64,000 nt of DNA, taken from Hawksworthiomyces lignivorus. Its lineage: Eukaryota > Ascomycota > Sordariomycetes > Ophiostomatales > Ophiostomataceae. This document shows, piece after piece, positions 34,733 through 44,368 of this stretch. The translations under genes were made by a program, and so were the position numbers. The stretch spans positions 248,001-312,000 of the forward strand of contig NTMA01000036.1 in NCBI GenBank assembly GCA_002917075.1, read 5' to 3'. Position 1 is the stretch's first letter; each line of letters starts with the position of its first letter. The notes beneath the pieces were generated by a model. The model searched no databases. It was not told the DNA's origin and worked only from the letters and a program-made list of their open reading frames with translations.

Positions 34733-36647
34733 CTAGTAATTACTTGGGTACTTAATGGTCGTCTGAGGGAAGAACTCCTCTTTAATCAATCTCGGGCTGG
34801 TGAAGCGAAGGAGAACATTTGAGCTCCCGGCCTTGTCATTGGTTCCGCTGGCGCGACTTCCACCGAAAGACTGCTGCCCTATCAAGGCTGCAGTTGTCTT
34901 GCAGTCTAGAGTCATAGAATGTCAGATCCTGTTTAAGTAGATGCAGAGGGCGAAAACTTACTAATATAGAAATTGCCGGCTGAGTAGCGTAGGACATCTT
35001 CGGCCTCTCGGATAGCGCTGCGGTCTTGGGAAAATACTGCGCCTGTTAGGGCAAATCCGCCTCCACTTTGGTCTACCTTTTCGAGGATAGAGCTCCATTC
35101 GCCATCTTGGTAAACGTAAACCACCAGCACAGGGCCAAAGATCTCTTCATTGAACAGCCTGTGGTCTGGGGACTGAGCTTGGTAGACTGTCGGCTTCACG
35201 TAAAACCCTTCCGAGTCGTCGTAAGTTCCACCGGTCAGCAGCTTCAGCGATGGATCCTTGTTGCTCGCGTCGATGATAGTCTTGATCTTGTCGAATGACC
35301 GACGATGAATCACTGGTCCCATGAAGGCTTCTAAGTTCTTGTCTGGGCTGCCGATCGTGATCTCCTCGATGTTGGCCTTGAATGCCGACAGAAATTCACC
35401 GGCCCGCGACGCAGGGAGATAGACTCTTGATGTAGCAGAGCACTTCTGGCCTTGGTACTCGAATGATCCGCGGATGGTATGGTTGACGGCGCTTGGGATG
35501 TCGGCAGACGGGTGAATCAAGGTGAAATTCTTGCCGCTGGTCTCCCCAACAAGGCGAGGGAAATCCCGGTACGTCCCAGCCCCGATCCCTTTGCCAATTC
35601 TCTCGTACAAGGAGCGGAAAACGGCAGAAGAGCCAACGAAATTCAGACCGGCGAACTCGCGGTGGGAAAGTACGACATCGGTGATGCTCTCGGCATCGCC
35701 AGGCACGAACTGGATAACATTTGGGGGGAGACCAGCCTCCAACAGGATCTTATACACAATTGAGCTAGCGTAGACGTTTGAAGCCGACGGCTTCCAGAGA
35801 ACCACGTTGCCCATCAGAGCCGGACCAGACACTAGGTTGCCGCCGATAGCGGTGAAGTTGAAGGGCGATACAGCGTAGATAAAGCCCTCCAAGGGGCGGT
35901 AGTCCATCCGGCTGTTGGGGCAAGTCAGTTCTCCATTTGCTCCGTGCATGGTCTTGATGTAGCTCACCTCCACATTCCCTCACTGCCACGGTCAGGCTGT
36001 CTCTCCAAGAGCTCTGCGGCGTAGTTGCAGTTCAGTCGGAAAAAGTCAGCAAGTTCCGCTGCAGCATCGATCTCGCCCTGCCAGATGTTCTTGCCCTGGC
36101 CCAGCATCGTCGCCGCGATGAGCTCATAGCGATATTTTGTTGCTACCAGCTCTGCCGCCTTTAGGAAGATGGCCGCCCGGTCGACAAACGGTGTCTGCTC
36201 CCACTGTTTCTTCGCCGCAAGTGCTGACTTAATCGCGGCAGAGACCTGGTCCCTGGACGCAGCCGAGTAGTTGGTGAATACGGTGGTATGTTCGGCGGGC
36301 AACGGCTCCGACAGAGATTCAGAAGTCTCTTGTGCAACACCGTTGTAAAACACATCGGCCTTGAGTGGAAGTTGAGACCGAAGCTTGGTCAGAGCTTCTT
36401 CCAGTTTAAGACGCTCGGGGGAACCTTTCTTATAGTTCAACTGTAGACATTAATATTAGCTGGCTCAAGTGGTAACGATCGGGATCTTTACATTGGGCTC
36501 ATTTCTCGGGGCCGGCAGCGCAAACGGCATGGTGGTGTGGGTGCGTGGCTGAGCAAAACACAGCACTCGGGGCAAATAACGCAAACTTGGCCTGAGGAAT
36601 TGCGATGGCCTGGAGAGGCTCGACGCTAGGACTCTGGACGTGGCCAT
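34733..36647 (-). CDS. delta-1-pyrroline-5-carboxylate dehydrogenase, mitochondrial (ALDH4 type)
   Basis: Four exons (36492-36647, 35968-36440, 34962-35911, 34733-34905) encode 583 residues. An Arg/Ser-rich leader without acidic residues (MATSRVLASSLSRPSQFLR) indicates mitochondrial import. Then come YRPLEGFIYAVSPFNFTAIGGNL, the general-base segment LVGETSGKNF (E333) and the nucleophile in FEYQGQKCSATSR (C367). The C-terminal INCKTTAALIGQQSFGGSRASGTNDKAG, joined across the last intron, is diagnostic of P5C dehydrogenases. Role: NAD-dependent oxidation of P5C (glutamate semialdehyde) to glutamate. The mammalian homologue also oxidises 3-hydroxy-P5C to 4-hydroxyglutamate. It is the prnC/PUT2 equivalent. 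The start is divergent from the aldolase gene across a 553-base promoter holding a CCGGACCGG site. Confidence 0.93.
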
Positions 36648-37200
36648 GGCTTTGGATTTTCAGTAATCAATGTTACGCTAACTGGGAGGAAGTGTCCAAG
36701 TCAGACGTTAAAGGAGAAAAAGAAGAGACGTTTCCAAAGAGCCTCTCACTCCAAAGACACAACGTAAACAGACGTGGGAAAAAGACCTATGAGTGCAGGT
36801 GTGATATTCGCTATACCAACATTATATTTGACCGTCATATTCTCAGCATACTATAGGTTCCGTCATATCCAAGCATTTCTCTTCACTCCAGCGGGTAAAT
36901 GGCCTAAACTCTATGAGATCGGAAGTGCAGCCGAAAGCTACGGTCACAGCCCCGACAGGCACTGACGTGCGCTTTGGCGATATACAGTACCGCCAGGCAA
37001 AGATAAGCCGATGCTACGCGACTGATACGCATTTGCCATGCCGGCACTGTTCCTATCCAGTCCGGACCGGAGCAGAGGCCGAGGACTATGACTACGTGCT
37101 ATCCACATTACCGGATTATGAGTTGCTCAAAAAGCGAAGAGAAACTGGCAATGGAAGAGAAACTTCTTGCGGTAAATGATCGAAAAAAGCCACAGAGACA
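36648..37200. promoter_or_regulatory. divergent promoter, P5C dehydrogenase and aldolase genes
   Basis: Shared 553-base region without a supported gene. It contains CCGGACCGG at 37062-37070 and several other CCGG and GATA-like words. Co-regulation of the two genes is likely from layout. Confidence 0.5.
37062..37070. promoter_or_regulatory. CCGG-A-CCGG candidate activator site
   Basis: CCGGACCGG matches the CCGG-N-CCGG inverted repeat reported for the Aspergillus nidulans proline activator PrnA (from memory of the prn literature). It lies 131 bases before the aldolase start and about 415 bases before the P5C dehydrogenase start. Confidence 0.45.
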
Positions 37201-38181
37201 ATGGCGACCTCACGACTACCACCCAGCGGCGTTTGGTGCCCTGCCGTCACCTTCTTTTACCCCGAAACGGATGAACTGGACCTAAAGGCCCAGGCCCAGT
37301 ACTACGCATACCTGTCCAAGACTGGGCTCGCCGGTCTGGTTATCCTCGGCACAAATGCGGAGGCCTTCCTTCTCACGCGCGAGGAGCGCAAGGCCCTGAT
37401 ATCGACGGCTCGCCAAGCCGTCGGCCCGACCTTTCCCATCATGGCCGGCGCGGGTGCGCATTCTACACGACAAGTCCTCGAACTCGTTGCTGACGCGGCA
37501 GAGGCGGGGGCAAACTCCGTTCTTGTACTCCCGCCGGCCTACTTCGGAAAGGCAACAACACCGGCGGTCGTCGAAAGATTTTATACGGACATCTCAAAAA
37601 AAAGCCCTCTTCCCATCGTCATCTACAACTTTCCGGGGGTGTGCAATGGCGTGGATCTCGATTCGGCAATAATCACTAGGCTGGCGCAAAAGAATGACAA
37701 CATTGTTGGCGTGAAGTTGACCTGTGGTTCCGTTGCCAAGATCACTCGCCTGGTGGCCGCACTCCCTCGGGAGAAATTCGCTACGTTCGGCGGACAGTCT
37801 GATTTCATCATCGGAGGGTTGTCCTCTGGGTCTTCCGGCTGCATTGCTGCGTTTGCAAACGTGTTCCCTAAGACTATTGTTCGTATCTACAACCTCTACC
37901 AAGAGGGCAAAATTAAAGAAGCGCTCGAGCTACACCAGAAAGCTGCCCTGGCCGAGCAACCCATCAAAGGCGGCATCGGGCCGACGAAATACGCTGCCGC
38001 GATTCACAGCGCACGGTACGCAGGAATTGAGGGGGCGGTAGACAAACTAAAGCCTAGGGCGCCTTATGTTGAGCCGAGCAGCGAGGTCAAGGAAATGGTC
38101 AAGTCTAGCATGGCAGAAGTGGCGAGGATCGAAGAGAGCATTCCTCTTAAGACAGAATCTATTATTAGACAGAAGCTATAG
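37201..38181 (+). CDS. DHDPS/NAL-family aldolase, possible 4-hydroxy-2-oxoglutarate aldolase
   Basis: An intronless gene for 326 residues. The protein has the dihydrodipicolinate synthase barrel: an N-terminal GTNAEAFLLTREER (the GTTGE position), the catalytic tyrosine in IVIYNFPG (Y142) and the Schiff-base lysine in VGVKLTCG (K172). The length is normal for the family. Family knowledge: members split or condense 2-oxo acids with pyruvate. Fungi make lysine by the aminoadipate route and do not need dihydrodipicolinate synthase, so a catabolic role is expected. Animal HOGA1, of this family, cleaves 4-hydroxy-2-oxoglutarate from hydroxyproline into pyruvate and glyoxylate. The position beside P5C dehydrogenase and proline dehydrogenase makes that reaction the best guess. 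Alternatives are 2-keto-3-deoxy sugar acid aldolases or a hydroxyproline-pathway deaminase. No clear mitochondrial leader; the C-terminus QKL is at most a weak peroxisomal signal. Confidence 0.85.
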   Translation: MATSRLPPSGVWCPAVTFFYPETDELDLKAQAQYYAYLSKTGLAGLVILGTNAEAFLLTREERKALISTARQAVGPTFPIMAGAGAHSTRQVLELVADAAEAGANSVLVLPPAYFGKATTPAVVERFYTDISKKSPLPIVIYNFPGVCNGVDLDSAIITRLAQKNDNIVGVKLTCGSVAKITRLVAALPREKFATFGGQSDFIIGGLSSGSSGCIAAFANVFPKTIVRIYNLYQEGKIKEALELHQKAALAEQPIKGGIGPTKYAAAIHSARYAGIEGAVDKLKPRAPYVEPSSEVKEMVKSSMAEVARIEESIPLKTESIIRQKL

Positions 38182-38303
38182 ACTACGTCCCCAAAAGGCA
38201 CACGGTGGTACCTCTCAAATAAATAGGCGGTCATTACTTGGAGTCGGATCTTTTGAGGTTCTAAACACGTTCTGCGAAACAAGGGCATCCCATTTACGCG
38301 TGA

Positions 38304-39275
38304 CTAACGTCTGGTGTCATTTACGTGAGGAGTAGTCTCCATTAAACGAGCAATAGTGACGGCTTCCCGAAGTGCCCGGCCGATGTGTCCACGCACGCCA
38401 CGTTCTTCAAGCTCCATCAGCCCACCGATCGTGCATCCCTCTGGAGACGTGCCTTGGTCTCTGAGTATGCCCGGATGGACTCCGCTCTGCAGGAGAGTGG
38501 CGGTGCCCAGCATGCTCTGGAAGATCATGGTATGGGCCAAGTTCCGGGGCACGCCTACTGCAACGGAGGCATCGATCATGGCGTCGCAGATTACGGCAAA
38601 GAACGCCGGTGTCGATCCCGCAACGGCGGTAGCCGCGTCCATAAGGCGGGCAGGAATGCTGACGGTCTTGCCTACCTGCTGAAATATCGTGTGCGCGATC
38701 TCGAGATACGAGGTCGGCATACGCGGATCCGGGTCCTCAATGGACGTGAGCGACTGGGAGACGCTTGCTGCAATGTTTGGAAGTGTTCGCAGAACCCAAA
38801 TCGGACCGTCCTGGTCATGGGCAGAGTCGTTTCCTTGCAGCAGCGTGCTTTCTAGCTTCTGCCTTGGCCAGCCGGCTACCACACTGATCAGCAGCTTGTC
38901 TCCCAATGCGCGGCGAAACCCGGGCTGCGTCAATATTTCCTGAATATCGGCAGGATCAGCTGCAAGGAGGATAACATCGGACTCTTTGACGGCCGCCACG
39001 CTGGAACCACGGGAAATGACCACTATGTCCGCGTATTCGGAGAACCGCTCCCTGAGCCTCTGTTCGGAGTCCTTGCTGTGAACACACGCCCAGAAACGAT
39101 CGAAAGGTACTGCGTTTTCTCCATCCCAGCGAACTTTAACCATGCTGTCGAGGATGGCTCCCCCCAAGTTGCCTGCATCAAACCAATTAGACTGACTACA
39201 AATCCCTTGGCCAATGAAGTGCGTGGACGTACCGCAACCCAAGATGCATAAAGTTTTTTTGCTGGGAGCTGACAT
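38304..39275 (-). CDS. delta-1-pyrroline-5-carboxylate reductase-like protein
   Basis: Two exons (39233-39275, 38304-39172) encode 303 residues. The 60-base intron sits inside the NADPH-binding loop and splicing gives CILGCGNLGGAIL. The C-terminal P5C reductase signature region reads HPGILRDQGTSPEGCTIGGLMELEERGVRG, in two consecutive parts. Family knowledge: the enzyme reduces P5C to proline in the cytosol, the reverse of the catabolic direction. In a cluster with proline dehydrogenase and P5C dehydrogenase it could recycle P5C or act on a relative such as 3-hydroxy-P5C or a pyrroline-2-carboxylate. It is probably a paralogue of the housekeeping enzyme, which cannot be checked here. Its 3' end lies 122 bases from that of the aldolase gene. 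Confidence 0.86.
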   Translation of the reverse strand: MSAPSKKTLCILGCGTSTHFIGQGICSQSNWFDAGNLGGAILDSMVKVRWDGENAVPFDRFWACVHSKDSEQRLRERFSEYADIVVISRGSSVAAVKESDVILLAADPADIQEILTQPGFRRALGDKLLISVVAGWPRQKLESTLLQGNDSAHDQDGPIWVLRTLPNIAASVSQSLTSIEDPDPRMPTSYLEIAHTIFQQVGKTVSIPARLMDAATAVAGSTPAFFAVICDAMIDASVAVGVPRNLAHTMIFQSMLGTATLLQSGVHPGILRDQGTSPEGCTIGGLMELEERGVRGHIGRALREAVTIARLMETTPHVNDTRR

Positions 39276-39869
39276 GATCGGAATAAACTAGCTGATTTAC
39301 TTGCCTCGAACACCAAGAATACTAAGTGGCCGACCCAGGAGATAATGAGGATGATAAAAGCAGCACAATCTCCGAGGAGCTCATATCAGGAGAAGACAGA
39401 AAAGGAGAATATTCCTGTTATGGCAATTCTCGGATTTTCCGAAGAGCGCTACGGAAGCGTGAGGTGTGTTCCCCTCATTGAAACCCAATCTGCTAAGTTT
39501 TGGGGGTTGGTTACCGGATGCAGTCCCGTAGTGGAAGAATAAAACATGAAGCATGAAGAACACCTAATGTAACATTCTCCACGAGAAACCATGTGTTGCT
39601 GTTGTGACAAGTCGTCTTGTCATTCATGTTCCCGTCGCACGGCATTCTTCTACTCTGCGCTTCCAGTATTGAACTATATGACATATCACAATGCTTTTGA
39701 ATTTTGCAAGATATCCGTAGAAAACTCGTAAATGTTTTGCTTTTATAGTTGCTAGTCAAACCCAGCACACTCTATTAAGCCAAAAAGCTGTGCCTTGAAT
39801 TGTTGCCTCGGAGCCATAGGGTAGCAGGGCTTGCAGAAGTTAAATTTCAAGAGGCATACTGTTTGGAAT
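39276..39869. promoter_or_regulatory. promoter region of the P5C reductase-like gene
   Basis: 594 bases between the 3' end of the proline dehydrogenase gene and the reductase start, both on the minus strand. No gene is seen; one single CCGG near 39513. Confidence 0.45.
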
Positions 39870-41382
39870 TCAACTGCGCAAGGTCACAGCCAGCTTGAGC
39901 CTCCTCCCTAGCTCGATCTTTAGTGCAGTATACTCATCTTTTGTTCTCAATACAGCATCGCGGTTCTCCACTGCCCGCCGCATGAGATATGCCAAACACT
40001 CACCCATGCTGCCCCAGGTAGAACACTTGAACACCTCTGGCGCCGCCTCTCCCTCCCCTTTCTCCTGGAGGAGTGAGAAGCTGACCTCGTCCGACATGCC
40101 ATGCAGTTGTCCGTAGGCGACTGGAACCGTCGGAAGATTGGCTCTTACTCGCTGCTGATACAGTCGACGAGCAGTCAGAATGCTGTGTCTATTGTGGCTC
40201 GCGAGGAAAAGATTGACTAAGGGGAACGGAAGGCCACCATCCCCCCCGAAATCTCCTATGTGCTTCTGGAGCGCTCCCAGGGCGATGCTGTTGTACGCGT
40301 TGTCGGTATCTTCTTTCGTATCATGAATCAAGGATCTGTTATCAGACAGAATGTACGCTCCCCTCACCAGCTTCAGGCCTAGAGTAAACTCGTCTCGGCC
40401 GGCAGCGGCGAGGTGCTGGCTGAGCAGGGCCGGTGTAGCCTTCAGATAGGCCTGATAGGTGTTGTAGACGACGGCAAATCCGTCGCGGTTGAACTTGCGC
40501 ATGAGCTCCAGGGTCACGCGGGCGATGTCCTTCTGGAAATGCTGCGACTCCGCATCAACTATGATGCGGATCCCCCGATCCTTGCACATGGTGCAGATCT
40601 CGTCCAGGGCGTCGAGCATCTGCTGCGGCGGCAGCTCTCCAGCCGTAAAGGCTGCTGTTGCAGCCGGGCCTGCCCCGGTAAGTCTATAATGCGTAATAAG
40701 CAGGTGCTCGAAAATTCTCAGGATATACTTGGAAAACTCACTTGACGGCGAGATAATCTCCTTCCTCGATCAGATTAACCGTGTCAATCGTCCCCGCCCT
40801 CCAGTCTTCAATATGGCTGCAGTGCTTGGTCTTCGTCTCCGAGACCTCGCCATTACCGCCTGCTGCTGCCGCAGCATCGTGCCCATATGACGCTGAGTTG
40901 GTGCGGTGGTCAAACACAGTTTCCCGCGCATAGGTCATAATAACACCCCGGAACCCCAAGTCCTTTAGCTGACGAATGCATGTCTTGGATTCGGCGGCAG
41001 TCTCGCCGGCACAGAATTGTCTATAGAAGGTCGCCTTCAGCATAGAGTGTAGGATAGGGTTCTTGTCTACGTTGAATAAAAATCCTCGCCCAGGCTTTGA
41101 AAGAAAGGACAGTATAGAGAGAGACGGTAGGAGCAAGAAGCGGTTCGAGGACACACTAGCAATGATCAGGGATCGTAGCAGTGTGCCAGCCGGTAAAGCT
41201 GACAAGGGAGGCAAGGGTCTATGGCGCGCGCCATTTTTCAGCGCAACAGATGATATCAATCTGACGTGTGCACCAGGCCAGCCTCGTGAGACCCTTTGTT
41301 TCGCAGCTGCAGTGCTATATCGCAACAACAAGCCCCCACAGGCTTTATCAGGCATCAAGTAGATCATAATCGGGGACGTCAT
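39870..41382 (-). CDS. proline dehydrogenase (proline oxidase), mitochondrial
   Basis: Two exons (40742-41382, 39870-40683) encode 484 residues. The N-terminus has an Arg-rich stretch typical of mitochondrial import. Seen in the FAD-binding barrel: LAVKLTGAGP (joined across the intron), RIIVDAESQHFQ, VVYNTYQAYLK, LGLKLVRGAYI, FLASHNRHS and VAYGQLHGMSD. Role: flavin-dependent oxidation of L-proline to P5C on the mitochondrial inner membrane, the first step of proline use. It is the prnD/PUT1 equivalent. Relatives (PRODH2) oxidise hydroxyproline, and sequence alone does not separate the two here. It is divergent from the permease gene over 614 bases, the same layout as prnD-prnB in Aspergillus. 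Confidence 0.93.
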
Positions 41383-41996
41383 GAGTGGCGAGTTTTTTTT
41401 TCTTATTCGGCTGTGTCGACAACCCGGTATGAGCCACTGATTCTGAATTAATCGACATATTCACTCTACATTCTGTCCTCATATACCTCACGACGTTGTC
41501 TTCGGTCTTGTATCGGGTTCATACCCGCTGGAGTTTGCCGTATTGAGCAATCGACAATCATATGAATGCTACCCCACATCCACCACCTGTACAGAAGTCG
41601 GAACCGCCGCCGAGTCCGTGCAGGCCTATCGGTGGCTTAGATATGTCAGTTCAACTATTTTGTTTGTTGTGTTTACAGGAGATTACATGGAGAACCAGGC
41701 TGGTTCACCCCATACACACCCATGTCCAACCTCCCCCCCCCTTCCCTCATGGCGTGTCCTTTAGTCCGCTGTGTATTATCAAGTGTGGTATACCAAGGCA
41801 CTCACCGTGTGGTATCATGCTTCCCAAAAGCCCTCATATCCTTCGTAGTCGTCGTGCGGCTTGCAGGAATTGAAAACCCCGAGTTTTCGCCCCTGATCCG
41901 GCCTTTGGATGTTCATTCTATTCCAGGACAACACGTTTTTCTCAGTCACATTTTAATTGAGGACAATGACACAAATTTAACCACAAATTAACCAAA
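41383..41996. promoter_or_regulatory. divergent promoter, proline dehydrogenase and permease genes
   Basis: Shared 614-base region, equivalent by layout to the prnD-prnB bidirectional promoter. It holds the palindrome CGGGTTCATACCCG (41514-41527). No gene is supported. Confidence 0.55.
41514..41527. promoter_or_regulatory. CGG-N8-CCG palindrome
   Basis: CGGGTTCATACCCG is an inverted repeat with 5-base arms and a 4-base centre, also readable as CGG-N8-CCG. Everted or inverted CGG triplets at fixed spacing are the usual Zn2Cys6 dimer targets. It lies 132 bases upstream of the proline dehydrogenase start. Confidence 0.4.
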
Positions 41997-43834
41997 ATGG
42001 ATACAAAGCTACCCACAATGACATATACCAATGAAAAGACGGACGACTCGTCCCAGGCGCCGAACGCTGACCTCTATCGGGGGGACAGCGTCCAAATCGG
42101 CGTCGTCAACACCACCGATCAGCTCCAGCGGAACCTCGGAAACCGCCAGATTCAGCTGATCGCCATCGGCGGCTCCATTGGGACGGCCACCTTTGTCAGC
42201 ATATCTTCTGGTCTGGTAAAAGGCGGTCCTGGAAGCCTGTTCCTTGCCTACACGATCTACTCCTGCGTGCTGGGCCTGGTCAACAACTGTATGGCCGAGA
42301 TGGCCGTCTACATGCCTGTCACAGGGGCATTTATCCGGATGGCTGGCCGGTGGGTCGACGAGTCCTTTGGCTTTCTCGCCGGCTGGAATTTCTTCATCTA
42401 CGAGGCCGTCCTGATCCCCTTTGAGATCTCGGCACTCAATCTTGTCCTGACATTCTGGCGCGATGACATTCCAGTGGCGGCTGTCGTAGCTGCTTGCATC
42501 GTGCTCTATTTGTTCGTGAAACCCTTGTTGTATTGTTTTTTTATTTATTTTTTATTTTTTTATTTTTTTTTTTTTTTCCCCTTTTAGCAACTGCGACTAC
42601 GCGACTAAGATGAGAGATAATATGGAACTAACAGTAAGAGTACAGCGCTATCAATATATTTGCAGTCAAATGGTATGGTGAGGCAGAATTCTTCCTAGCC
42701 ACTGGCAAGGTCGTTCTGATCGCTATCGTTTTCTCCTTCACATTCATTACCATGGCAGGCGGAAATCCAAAGCATGACGCGTACGGCTTCCGATACTGGA
42801 AAGACCCTGGTGCTTTCGCCGAGTATATTACTACGGGAAATCTTGGGCGTTTTGAAGGCTTCCTGGGTGCTCTATGGAGTGCGGCATTTACTGTCGTCGG
42901 CCCGGAATACGTGTCCATGGTAGCCGGCGAGACCAAGCTTCCCCGGCGCTACCTAAAGGACGCCTTCAAGACCACCTATGTACGGTTTGCCATCTTTTTC
43001 GTGGGGAGCGCCCTGACCGTAGGCATCGTGGTGGCATACAACGACCACACGCTGCTGTCTATTCTCAGCGGCTCGTCCAAAGGCGCGGGCACGGCGTCGG
43101 CATCCCCGTATGTCATTGCGATGCACAATCTGGGCATCTCGGTGCTCCCGCACATCACCAACGCTCTGCTGGTGACCAGCATCTTTTCGGCTGGAAACGC
43201 ATACACCTACTGCGGGAGCCGTAGCCTGTACGGGCTGGCGCTCGAGGGGCAGGCGCCCAAGTTTCTCCGCAAATGCACAAAGGCCGGCGTCCCCGTCTAT
43301 TGCCTAGGCGTCACCATGCTATTCCCTTGCCTAGCCTTCCTCAATGTGTCTAGCAGCACGGCAAAAGTGCTGACCTGGTTTACCAACGTCATCACTGCCG
43401 CCCAAATCATCGATTACATCGTCATTTGCGTCACCTATCTGTTCTTCTACAAGGCATGCCGCGCCCAAGGCCTGGACAGGCGCACTCTTCCCTACTATGG
43501 ACACTTCCAGCCCTACTCGGCATGGATCAGCCTCGTGTTTCTGACAACCGTGGTCTGCGTCTATGGATACAGCGTGTTCCTTCCGGGTATGTGGGACATC
43601 AGCTCCTTCTTCACCTACTACACGATGGTTCTCGTTGCGCCGGTTCTGTACTTCGGGTGGAAGATCGTGAAGCGGACCAAATTCGTGAAAGATACCGAAG
43701 CGGATCTTATCTGGGAGAAACCCGCAATCGATGCCTATGAGGCTGCCTACGACGAACCAACCGTCGGGTTTTGGATGGAAGTGCTGCAGATGTTTGGCCT
43801 GCGAAGGTGCCTGAAGAGGAGCTCAGAAATTTAA
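41997..43834 (+). CDS. amino-acid permease of the APC superfamily (fungal YAT type)
   Basis: Two exons (41997-42511, 42646-43834) encode 567 residues. The N-terminal cytosolic tail is followed by the first span with GNRQIQLIAIGGSIGTATF, the APC consensus in which substrate backbone atoms bind. About twelve hydrophobic spans can be traced, including GEAEFFLATGKVVLIAIVF, VVGPEYVSMVAGETKLPRR and the IFSAGNAYTYCGSRSLYGLA region. Role: proton-coupled uptake of amino acids at the plasma membrane. The location fits the proline permease prnB, though hydroxyproline or a broader range is possible. The 134-base intron carries a long T tract (about 42535-42586) and a CTAAC branch site. The tract makes this intron prone to sequencing and assembly error. 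Confidence 0.9.
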
Positions 43835-44368
43835 ACTAGCACATAGTTCTACATGCATGACCATAGTCTAACTACATGGGCAGACGAACAACATTCCAGA
43901 AAGTCATGATTTGCTCCTCGAAAAAGACAGGATAGAAACAGTCTGCGAACTGGATTAAATAGAATCATTCTACAGACGTATCCCACTGAATTTCCAATCT
44001 GCGACGGAGAGCACGGAATGCCAAGTGACTGTAGGATAAAAGCATCAAAACACTTGAGATTTAAAGTAAAGGCTTACACGTGGTCCAGATACATCAGTCC
44101 AGAGATAAATAATGTAGACATGTCTGAAATTGCTCATTCAGGAAATTGGTACTTTTTGAAATTATTTTACAACAGTGGTTTATTATGCTGCCATTGAGAT
44201 CAAGTTTAGCTGCAGGAATTTGTTTGTGCACTACAATATAATATCCACCCGTATCAGGACAAACTCTCTCAACTCCTTTGCTCCTCTTTCCGAGAATAAT
44301 TATCACTACCTTCTCCGTTGCCTCTTTGACCACTTTCAAAAATGTTGCAAAGTCTTCATGCCCTCACC
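43835..44368. other. convergent 3' intergenic region
   Basis: A 534-base gap between the permease and F-box genes, AT-rich, with no gene. Confidence 0.5.
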
